The translations under genes and the position numbers were made by a program. Of a stretch of 5,500 nucleotides of DNA, positions 1 to 5,437 are shown in pieces; position 1 is the first letter of the stretch, and each line of letters begins with the position of its first letter. The notes under the pieces were generated by a model that ran no database searches, was not told the origin of the DNA, and saw nothing but the letters and a program-made list of their open reading frames with translations. This DNA is from Candidatus Firestoneibacteriota bacterium (lineage in GTDB: Bacteria > Oederibacteriota > JAAXVQ01), in assembly GCA_013335425.1 (NCBI GenBank), contig JAAXVQ010000166.1:1-5500 (forward strand), read 5' to 3'.

Positions 1-809
1 CCGAAATTTTGCCGGTTCCCGAACGCCTCGGCGTCATCGGCGCCACGGGTCACGGCTCTCTGGTGCACACGGCCGCGTTCGTGGAAAACATGATCCGAAA
101 CCGGGAAGCCGAACCTCAGCCCGCCAATTTCATCTACTCCGTGCACAATGCCGCCAGCACTCAAGTGGCCCTTTCCCTGCAAGCCCGCGGGTATAACCTC
201 ACCATCACACACGATCATAATTGCTTTGAACAGGCCCTGCAGGCCGCGGCCCGGCGGTTGTCGGCGGGGTGCGAAGACCGTTTGCTGGTGTTGGGCGCCG
301 ATGAATATCAACCGGTCATGTACGCGGCGCAAAAGCGTTTCGGTTTCTGGCGCCGCCGCCGGGGAAAAGCGCTTTTTCCCGGTGAAGGCGCCGCTGCCAT
401 GTGGTTGGGCCCGGCGACTCCGGATCGGCCGCTGGTGGCCGATGTGCAATGGGACGTCGCGGCCGTTTTGGGTTCTCCGGCCGAGGAAGCCGCGCGTTTG
501 ACCCGGGCTTTGGAAGCTGTTCAACTGACTTGGACGCAGGTGTCGCAAGTTTTGGTGGGATTGAGTCCGGCGGATGAGTTTACCCCTGCGGTTTTTTCCG
601 AATGGCGGACGGCCACCGGTCGGAGTCTGACGCCTTATTTGGAACACACCGGGTTTTTCCCCACGGCCTCGGCCACAGCCCTCGTGTTGGGAGCGGTCCA
701 AGCCGAAGCTGACTCCGGAAAGAAAAAAAATAATCAGGACAGAAATGCGGTTTTACTTTATAATCGCAGCCAAGTCGAAACTCGTTCCTGGGTGATCCTT
801 AAAATATGA
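1..809 (+). CDS. Ketosynthase-like protein, chain-length-factor type (ApeC-like), 5' partial
   Basis: The reading frame is open to the left edge (first complete codon at base 3). The TTG at 9 is not a convincing start, because the family has roughly 50-70 further N-terminal residues. The protein resembles the short ketosynthase-like family of aryl-polyene clusters (PF13723 type). Counting from the TTG, it shows GATGHGS (11-17), SVHNAAS (44-50), a VLGADE strand (94-99) and FPGEGAAAMWL (123-133). The C-terminal LLYNRS...SWVIL is typical of this family. Where true ketosynthases carry the nucleophilic Cys, this protein has Asn in the HNA motif. The C-terminal TGFFPTAS segment lacks the GH histidine. 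It therefore probably does not condense acyl units itself but pairs with an active ketosynthase (as ApeC does with ApeO) to set chain length; this role is inferred. Its stop overlaps the next start by 4 bases (ATGA). An A8 run at 723-730 encodes a Lys/Asn-rich linker before the last strand. Confidence 0.78.
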   Translation, partial: EILPVPERLGVIGATGHGSLVHTAAFVENMIRNREAEPQPANFIYSVHNAASTQVALSLQARGYNLTITHDHNCFEQALQAAARRLSAGCEDRLLVLGADEYQPVMYAAQKRFGFWRRRRGKALFPGEGAAAMWLGPATPDRPLVADVQWDVAAVLGSPAEEAARLTRALEAVQLTWTQVSQVLVGLSPADEFTPAVFSEWRTATGRSLTPYLEHTGFFPTASATALVLGAVQAEADSGKKKNNQDRNAVLLYNRSQVETRSWVILKI

Positions 810-1612
810 GCTGGTTTTTCTACACCACACTTTGGGCCCTCAGCCTCGCCGGGACCACTTGGGTTTTGGCGGACAACCTCCCGACCCGCCTGGTTTTCCT
901 TCTGGCTTTGCTCTGTCTTTATCTGATTACGCTGGCCCTCGGCTCGGCTTATCCCCGGATGAATTTTTATTTTGCGTCCGTCTGTCGGGGTCCGGCGGAT
1001 CAAGGCTGGGTTTCCCTGACGTTTGATGACGGCCCGGATCCCAAAGTCACTCCCGAACTTTTACAGATCTTGAAAGACGAAGGCGTGAAAGCCGCGTTTT
1101 TCATGGTGGGGCGGGCGGCTGAGGCGCATCCGGCCCTGGTCAAGCGCGTGGAAGCCGACGGGCATTTGATCGGCAACCATATGTTTGACCATCAGGCCGG
1201 CTGGCCTTTTCGCCCGGCTTTTGCCATCCGGCAGGAATTGGCCCGCGCCAACGAGTTGCTGGCCAAACTCATCGGCAACCGACCGCGTTTCGTACGCATG
1301 CCTTTTTCCATCAGCCGCCCCGGATTGGTGCGCACTTTCCGCAAATTGAACCTCACCCCCGTGGGCTGGGACGTGCGCGGCCTGGAAGGCGTTTACCGGG
1401 AACCCGCCCGCATAGCGGAGCATGTGGCCAACGAAGCCCGCAACGGTTCCGTGATTTTGCTGCATGAGTGTTATTACCGGACCCTGGATTTCGGGCCCGA
1501 ACGCGTGGTGGAAACCGTCCGCCTGGTCATTGCCCGGCTGCGCGAGCGCGGGTTTGTGTTCAAACGTCTGGACGAGATGCTGGAGTTGGAGGGCTATATC
1601 CATGAAGCTTAA
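806..1612 (+). CDS. Membrane-anchored polysaccharide deacetylase (NodB/CE4 family)
   Basis: 268 aa. Two hydrophobic segments (about residues 5-22 and 29-47) form an N-terminal membrane anchor, followed by a NodB domain (about 67-260). CE4 motifs are visible: TFDDGPDP at 72-79, with D74/D75 as catalytic base and metal ligand; H125 and H129 in GNHMFDHQ as metal ligands; R164 and P166 in RMPFSI (motif 3); GWDVRG at 187-192 (motif 4); and ILLHE at 217-221 with H220 (motif 5). Family members remove N- or O-acetyl groups from polysaccharides or other amino-sugar substrates using a divalent metal. Motif 3 is altered from the common RPPYG, so substrate choice may differ. The domain probably acts at the membrane surface, but orientation cannot be read directly. 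The ATG overlaps the upstream stop (ATGA), with a weak GGGTGA 10 bases before it. In this operon it may modify a sugar or acyl conjugate of the cluster product or the cell wall; that is inference. Confidence 0.9.
   Translation: MSWFFYTTLWALSLAGTTWVLADNLPTRLVFLLALLCLYLITLALGSAYPRMNFYFASVCRGPADQGWVSLTFDDGPDPKVTPELLQILKDEGVKAAFFMVGRAAEAHPALVKRVEADGHLIGNHMFDHQAGWPFRPAFAIRQELARANELLAKLIGNRPRFVRMPFSISRPGLVRTFRKLNLTPVGWDVRGLEGVYREPARIAEHVANEARNGSVILLHECYYRTLDFGPERVVETVRLVIARLRERGFVFKRLDEMLELEGYIHEA
1588..1593 (+). promoter_or_regulatory. Ribosome binding site of the lolA-like gene
   Basis: GGAGGG lies 8 bases before the ATG at 1602, inside the end of the deacetylase gene. The frame is open further upstream, but this strong site and the signal peptide that begins at 1602 fix the start here. 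Confidence 0.75.
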
Positions 1613-2252
1613 ACCGGGTTTGTTGCTGAGCCTGCTGTTGATGTGGGGGCCGGGCGTGGTTTGGGGGGACGGGGACGCGGATGCACAACGGCTGGCCGCC
1701 GTTCAAAAGCAAACTGCCGCCTTGCGCTCCCTGGCTGCTGATTTCACCAGCGTCAAGACCGTGGCGTTTTTAAGCGAACCCATCCGGACCCACGGACACC
1801 TGCTTTTTGAAAAACCCAACCGGGTAGCCTGGGAAGTCACGTCTCCGTTTAAAGCGGCGGTGGTTTACGACGGGCGCGCAGCTCTGAGGTACTTGGCCGA
1901 TCCCCGGGGGCATTGGACTCGGCAAACCGAAGGCCCGGATCCGGTGCTGGCCGAGACCATGCGGCAGCTGCAGATGTGGCTCTCGGGGCAAGCGTTTGCT
2001 TCCGGAGAAGCTTATGCCATCACCACCGAGCCGGGGCCGCCGCTGAAAGTACGCTTGGTCCCCAAGCATTCGGGCCTGCGCAAGTTCATCTCCAGTTTGG
2101 AAATGACGTTCGGGGAAAAACTCGACGTGGTCCGCACGCTGATTTTGACGGAAGGCTCGGGGGACACCACCCGGATCACGTTTGAACGGATTGTAATCAA
2201 CGAGCCTTTACCCGCCAACGAATGGTTTTCCGAGCATGCATCCCAACCGTAA
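1602..2252 (+). CDS. LolA-like periplasmic lipoprotein/lipid carrier
   Basis: 216 aa from the ATG at 1602, overlapping the deacetylase end by 11 bases. A signal peptide is clear: MKLK, then a Leu-rich core, then a likely cut after VVWG (about residue 22). The mature part follows the LolA pattern: an N-terminal helix (AALRSLAADFTSVKTV, 39-54), then LSEPIRTHGHLLFEKPNRVAWE (57-78) matching the family's 'P..s.G.l.f..P...rWe' signature, then SPFKAAVVYDG (81-91). The C-terminal half has LEMTF (166-170), ILTEGSGDTTRITF (181-194) and INEPLPANEWF (199-209), equivalent to 'l.e..GD.T.i.f..i..N..lp...F'. LolA proteins form a half-barrel that carries lipoproteins across the periplasm. Copies within aryl-polyene-type clusters are thought to serve the cluster's own lipid product. 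The housekeeping LolA is normally encoded elsewhere, so this is probably a dedicated paralogue; that part is inferred from context. Confidence 0.86.
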   Translation: MKLKPGLLLSLLLMWGPGVVWGDGDADAQRLAAVQKQTAALRSLAADFTSVKTVAFLSEPIRTHGHLLFEKPNRVAWEVTSPFKAAVVYDGRAALRYLADPRGHWTRQTEGPDPVLAETMRQLQMWLSGQAFASGEAYAITTEPGPPLKVRLVPKHSGLRKFISSLEMTFGEKLDVVRTLILTEGSGDTTRITFERIVINEPLPANEWFSEHASQP

Positions 2253-2808
2253 ACCCGAGAGCAATAGGTCCGGCCGGTTTTTCCAATTGGCTTTGGTTTT
2301 AAGCCTTGCGCTGGCCGGTTGCGTCTCGGTGCCCGCGCGCTTACCGGAGCCGTCGGCGCCGCAGACTTGGTCGGGGCCTGATGAATTTTCCGCCGACTAT
2401 CTCTGGGAGGTCAACCGCGCCGCCGTGGCCTATGATCGCCCCGTGAAATTGGTCCGCCTGGTGGTGCGGCGCGCGCGGGCGGTCCGCGCCGTGGGCATCG
2501 ATGTGTTCGGGGCCACGATCTTCGACGAAATGATCCAAAACGATCCGTCGGGAAAATTGCAAACCCGTTTCCGTCAAGGCGCGGAAAACGTCGACGGTTT
2601 GCTCTTGGAACAAACCCTGCGGCGAATTTTTTTCAATGCGCCCTCCGCGGCCGGTGTACGCTGGCTGAAGCATGAAGCCGGAGCCGGAGGCCAACCGGCG
2701 GCTTTGCTCGGTATGCAGATCGGGAATGATAAGGTGGAACTGCAACTGATCGGCGCCACGGTGGGCCCGCAAACGGACGCGGATTTCGTCTACCCCGCGG
2801 CCCCATGA
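2236..2808 (+). CDS. Small lipoprotein, possibly DUF3261-like (APE-type cluster)
   Basis: 190 aa. A 16-residue basic N-terminus precedes a hydrophobic stretch ending in the lipobox LAGC, with Cys29 as the lipidated residue. The mature protein is therefore about 162 aa. Residue 30 is Val, not Asp, so an inner-membrane retention signal of the E. coli Asp+2 type is absent and outer-membrane sorting is plausible. The mature region looks like a mixed or beta-rich domain with no enzyme motif I can name. Size, lipobox and position right after a lolA-like gene and before a dehydratase match the DUF3261 lipoproteins of aryl-polyene clusters, but I assign the family mainly by context. It may receive cargo from the LolA-like protein, in the way LolB does. 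The start overlaps the lolA-like gene by 17 bases with no strong ribosome site, suggesting coupled translation. The 3' end overlaps the next gene by 4 bases. Confidence 0.8.
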   Translation: MHPNRKPESNRSGRFFQLALVLSLALAGCVSVPARLPEPSAPQTWSGPDEFSADYLWEVNRAAVAYDRPVKLVRLVVRRARAVRAVGIDVFGATIFDEMIQNDPSGKLQTRFRQGAENVDGLLLEQTLRRIFFNAPSAAGVRWLKHEAGAGGQPAALLGMQIGNDKVELQLIGATVGPQTDADFVYPAAP

Positions 2809-3182
2809 ACATCGTCAGCGATGTTCGTCAAGCCCGGCGCGGGCCGGTCACCAGTCCCGAGGCCGGCACCCATGCAGGTATCTTCGAGTTTCCCGCCGAA
2901 CATCCGATTTTCAGCGGTCATTTTCCCGAGTATCCCTTAGTGCCCGGCGTTTACCTGCTGCAAAGTCTGTGGTTGGTTTTGTGCCTGGGCACCCAAAGCA
3001 CTCCGGTGCTCAAAAGCGTGCGCACCACGCGTTTTCAGGCGCAGGTCAGGCCGCCTTGCACCTACCAGGCTGTGGTAAAAATTCAAACCGACCGCCAAAT
3101 CACGCTGGTGCGCGGGGAAGTGATTTGCGCGGGGCAAAAAGCCGCCGAAGCCTTGTTTGAATTGGCGGCACCAACGCTCTGA
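2805..3182 (+). CDS. ApeI/FabZ-like 3-hydroxyacyl-ACP dehydratase homologue (hot-dog fold)
   Basis: 125 aa, a usual length for a single hot-dog domain. The hallmark is HPIFSGHFPEYPLVPGVYLLQ (33-53), which matches the FabZ/FabA/ApeI active-site loop and central helix, with H39 as the presumed catalytic histidine. In FabZ the partner acidic residue lies 14 residues after the histidine (His49/Glu63 in Pseudomonas FabZ). Here that position is Q53, so either activity is altered or a partner subunit supplies the acid. ApeI and ApeP form a DH:DH pair in described aryl-polyene systems, which makes a degenerate partner conceivable. The rest shows beta-strands typical of the fold (VLKSVRTTRFQAQVRP, 68-83). 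The known role of the family is dehydration of 3-hydroxyacyl-ACP to the trans-2-enoyl form in the cytoplasm. The ATG overlaps the lipoprotein stop (ATGA) and lacks a clear Shine-Dalgarno sequence, so translation probably depends on the upstream gene. Confidence 0.82.
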   Translation: MNIVSDVRQARRGPVTSPEAGTHAGIFEFPAEHPIFSGHFPEYPLVPGVYLLQSLWLVLCLGTQSTPVLKSVRTTRFQAQVRPPCTYQAVVKIQTDRQITLVRGEVICAGQKAAEALFELAAPTL

Positions 3183-3197
3183 TTCGCTCCGCTGAGA

Positions 3198-3203
3198 AAG
3201 AGG
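3198..3203 (+). promoter_or_regulatory. Ribosome binding site of the DUF1207-like gene
   Basis: AAGAGG lies 8 bases before a GTG codon at 3212. It supports a GTG start, which also places a clean signal peptide at the very N-terminus. Confidence 0.6.
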
Positions 3204-3211
3204 CGCGCGCG

Positions 3212-4021
3212 GTGAGGAAACTCTGCTGGGGTCTTTTGCTTTGCTTGGGGACGGCACTCCCTGCCCTGGGCGAGGTCCATTGGTTTGAGGACGTGCTGCC
3301 GGGTGTCGCCGAGCCCTGGGCGGATCCGACGGCCGCGCGTTTTGTTGCCGATTTTTTGGGAACGGCAGGCGCGGCACGCATGTTCCAACTCACCTTGGGG
3401 AGCAATGTCGGCATTTTGCAACCCACCGACCGTACCTGGTCTCTGGAAGGCCGGGCTGCGATGTTCGCCCGTTTTGATTTTTTAAGTCCCTCTTTTGAGT
3501 TTCAAACCGCGGATTTCATCGGCGGCCTAACGTGGCGTTGTCAATGGGCCGGGGGTGAAACCGAAGTCTATGGATTTCACCATTCTGCGCATACGGGCGA
3601 CGATGTGACCGCTGTCGGCGTCCCGGTGGAAAATATCAGCCGGGAAGTCCTGCGCATGCTTACCTGGTACCGCGGGGAAGCCTTCTCGGCTTATGCGGGC
3701 CCGCGGATTCTCGTGATTTCGGATCCGCTGTGGATGCAGGGCAAAGTCGGTGCCCAGGCCGGTCTGCAATGGCAGGCGGGACGGGTAAGTTTGGCGCTGG
3801 ATCTTTTACTGCACGGCGAGTATCGCGGCGACACGGATGTGACCTTCACCGCCGGATTCAATCTTTCACCCCCCGCGACCCGTTGGCAGCAGGTATTTCA
3901 GATTTTTGCCGCCTGCGGCCATCCGCGTCCCGGGCAGTTGGAGGGCGGGTATGCCAATTCGGCGGGATGCGGCATGGTGGTGCGGGACCAGGGTCCAACG
4001 ATCCCGGCAACGCAACCTTGA
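3212..4021 (+). CDS. Exported DUF1207-like protein, probable outer-membrane or surface beta-rich protein
   Basis: 269 aa from a GTG start, 29 bases after the dehydratase gene. Residues 1-20 form a signal peptide ending ALG before EVHW; there is no lipobox. The mature protein is rich in alternating hydrophobic strands: LTLGSNVGIL (60-69), WSLEGRAAMFARFDF (76-90), DFIGGLTWRCQW (101-112), YAGPRILV (161-168), AQAGLQWQAGRVSLALDLL (181-199) and TFTAGFNL (211-218). The central HHSAHTGDD (123-131), together with the FARFD, ADF.GGLTWR and SAYAGPRIL segments, resembles DUF1207 (PF06727), whose members carry a similar 'YHxSSHxGDE' block. I recognise the family by pattern only, and its function is unknown. 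As the last gene of the run it may be an envelope or outer-membrane partner of the cluster, or an adjacent gene of separate function. Cysteines occur at mature residues 110, 235 and 253. Confidence 0.74.
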   Translation: MRKLCWGLLLCLGTALPALGEVHWFEDVLPGVAEPWADPTAARFVADFLGTAGAARMFQLTLGSNVGILQPTDRTWSLEGRAAMFARFDFLSPSFEFQTADFIGGLTWRCQWAGGETEVYGFHHSAHTGDDVTAVGVPVENISREVLRMLTWYRGEAFSAYAGPRILVISDPLWMQGKVGAQAGLQWQAGRVSLALDLLLHGEYRGDTDVTFTAGFNLSPPATRWQQVFQIFAACGHPRPGQLEGGYANSAGCGMVVRDQGPTIPATQP

Positions 4022-4065
4022 CGCGGGTCCCCGGCGGCGACCCCGACAAAAGGTATAAGTTTTTC

Positions 4066-4093
4066 TTGCCTCTTTGCTTGTCTACGTTATAAT
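4066..4093 (+). promoter_or_regulatory. Sigma-70-type promoter for mnmA
   Basis: A perfect -10 box TATAAT lies at 4088-4093, with a candidate -35 TTGCCT (4 of 6 matches to TTGACA) at 4066-4071 and a 16-base spacer. Transcription would begin near 4100, giving a short leader of about 30 bases. The 109-base gap is the first real break in the gene run, so mnmA probably forms its own transcription unit. Confidence 0.6.
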
Positions 4094-4130
4094 TCCCACG
4101 GTTTGATTGAAGTCGGGTATCGGGTGAATC

Positions 4131-5228
4131 ATGAAAATTGCGGTAGCTTTGTCCGGCGGCGTGGATTCCACGGCCGTGGCCCTGCGTCTGTTGCGCGCAG
4201 GACATGAAGTGTTCGGCATCACCATGCAAGTCTGCCCGGATTTGTCCGGGTTGAAACGCCCGCCTACGGCCCGCCCGGCCAAACCGGGCTTGGCGGCCCA
4301 TGGGTGCGCGTTTTGTGAAGCGCCCTGCGCCTGCGTGGACGCCACGTCCGTGGCCCGGGAACTGGGCATCCGCCTGGAGCTGGTGGATTTCCGCGCGGAA
4401 TTTGAAGCCCGGGTCATCACGCCGTTTATGGAAAATTTCTTTTCGGGGCGCACGCCCAACCCCTGCGCGCTCTGCAACCGCGAATTAAAATTCGGCCTGA
4501 TGCGCCAACGCGCCCTGGACCTCGGGGCCGAAGCCTATGCCACCGGGCATTATGTGCGTCTGGAGCCGGGAACGCCCCCGGTATTGCACCGGGCGTTGGA
4601 CCCGGCCCGCGATCAATCATATTTCCTTTCCCTGGTCCCGGCCGAGCGCTGGGCGCACGTATTGTTTCCCCTCGGAGAGAGCTATAAAACCGAGAACCAA
4701 GCCGAAGTGAACGCGGCCCAGGTGCATGTTGAGCCCCCCGTGACCAGCAATGAGATCTGTTTTTTACGCGACATAGAGTACGTGGATTTTTTGCGCTTGC
4801 GCGCTCCGGAAAAATTCCAGCCCGGGGATATCGTGAACACCGCCGGTCAAGTGCTGGGACGCCATACGGGCTTGCCGGCATACACCGTAGGGCAACGCCG
4901 CGGTTTGGGCATTGCCGCCCCCGAGGCGCTTTACGTGGTGCGTTTGGAAGCCGAGACTAATCGGGTGGTGGTCGGCAGGGACGACGAGCTTTGGACTCGG
5001 GAGGTTGAGGTTCACAGCCTCAATTGGTTGACCGCGCCGCCGGGACCCGAGGAGCCGGTTTGGGTGCAGATCCGCTATCGGCAAAAACCGGTACCGGCGC
5101 GTATTACGGTTTCCGCCGGCGGGCAGGCCGTAATCCGGTTTGAAAACCCGGTGCGGGCCGTGACGCCGGGGCAAGTGGCCGCCCTCTATGCCGGCGAACG
5201 CCTGCTGGGCGGTGGGTTGATGGCTTAA
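4131..5228 (+). CDS. mnmA: MnmA, tRNA-specific 2-thiouridylase
   Basis: 365 aa, complete; MnmA is usually about 350-380 aa. It makes the 2-thio group of uridine 34 in the Lys, Glu and Gln tRNAs, using ATP to adenylate the base and sulfur relayed from a desulfurase. Visible features: PP-loop SGGVDS at 8-13; TPNPCALCNRELKFG at 108-122; ATGHYVRL at 137-144; RDQSYFL at 160-166; SNEICF at 206-211; YTVGQRRGLGI at 251-261; and the C-terminal beta-barrel ending TPGQVAALYAGERLLGGGLM (345-364). By alignment with E. coli (Cys102/Cys199), the catalytic pair is C115 and C210. C112 replaces the Asp of the E. coli DxxC, giving a CxxC form. Four more cysteines lie in a short insert (C59, C62, C66, C68). The ATG is preceded by only a weak GGTGA 3 bases upstream. 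It is a housekeeping gene with its own promoter, unrelated to the operon before it. Confidence 0.97.
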   Translation: MKIAVALSGGVDSTAVALRLLRAGHEVFGITMQVCPDLSGLKRPPTARPAKPGLAAHGCAFCEAPCACVDATSVARELGIRLELVDFRAEFEARVITPFMENFFSGRTPNPCALCNRELKFGLMRQRALDLGAEAYATGHYVRLEPGTPPVLHRALDPARDQSYFLSLVPAERWAHVLFPLGESYKTENQAEVNAAQVHVEPPVTSNEICFLRDIEYVDFLRLRAPEKFQPGDIVNTAGQVLGRHTGLPAYTVGQRRGLGIAAPEALYVVRLEAETNRVVVGRDDELWTREVEVHSLNWLTAPPGPEEPVWVQIRYRQKPVPARITVSAGGQAVIRFENPVRAVTPGQVAALYAGERLLGGGLMA

Positions 5229-5338
5229 GCCCAAAGTCCGCCGTGCGGTGTCTCTTGAAAGGGCGTAGGTGGTCTTGGTAGCTAGTTTGTGTTGTGGAAA
5301 AGCCTTTTTTAATTTTAAATTTCTCTTCCCCCCATCGT

Positions 5339-5365
5339 CCCCTCCCACCAAGTCCTGGGGAGGGG
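5339..5365. repeat. GC-rich inverted repeat (8-bp perfect stem, 11-base loop)
   Basis: CCCCTCCC (5339-5346) pairs fully with GGGAGGGG (5358-5365). It is flanked by AAATTT-type sequence on the left (5318-5323) and AATTT on the right (5366-5370). It could fold in RNA as a terminator-like stem downstream of mnmA, although the following AATTT is a weak U tract. It could equally be one copy of a dispersed palindromic intergenic repeat. The sequence alone cannot choose between these. Confidence 0.55.
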
Positions 5366-5427
5366 AATTTAATAAGGCGATTCCGCAATAAGGACTAGAT
5401 AAATATTTTTTTAGGTTTGAAGGTATT

Positions 5428-5432
5428 AGGAG
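5428..5432 (+). promoter_or_regulatory. Ribosome binding site of the 3'-terminal oxidoreductase gene
   Basis: AGGAG lies 5 bases before the ATG at 5438, a strong site that fixes the start of the partial gene at the right edge. Confidence 0.75.
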
Positions 5433-5437
5433 CATTC

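Larger units (their letters stand above)
5229..5437. other. AT-rich intergenic region between mnmA and the oxidoreductase gene
   Basis: 209 bases with no coding pattern. A short hairpin (CCGC/GCGG at 5238-5248, 3-base loop) just after mnmA has no T run and is not a convincing terminator. T/A-rich tracts occur at 5305-5325 and 5402-5412. A poor promoter candidate is TTGTGG (5292-5297) with TTAAAT (5315-5320) at 17-base spacing. AATAAGG occurs twice (5371-5377 and 5387-5393), 16 bases apart. The GC-rich inverted repeat at 5339-5365 is listed separately. Confidence 0.5.

Noticed and set aside
9..11. TTG as the true start of the first gene
   Set aside because: The frame is open to the window edge and the family has additional conserved N-terminal residues, so the gene is cut by the window.
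1464..1601. Longer N-terminal extension of the lolA-like gene
   Set aside because: The frame is open, but the extension lies within the deacetylase catalytic end, and the signal peptide and GGAGGG site place the start at 1602.
1061..1603. Open frame of 180 codons on the - strand
   Set aside because: Shadow of the deacetylase gene, whose motifs are all in the + strand frame; the translation shows no family pattern.
4025..4064. Terminator after the DUF1207-like gene (GGGTC/GACCC stem followed by TTTTT)
   Set aside because: The stem is only 5 bp with a 9-base loop, and the T run begins about 17 bases after it.
4764..5435. Long open frame of 223 codons on the - strand opposite mnmA and the gap
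   Set aside because: It lies antisense to a clearly conserved MnmA, shows no recognisable domain, and is expected from GC-rich codon use.
5229..5437. tRNA or small RNA gene in the gap after mnmA
   Set aside because: No cloverleaf, T-loop motif or clear promoter-terminator pair was found.
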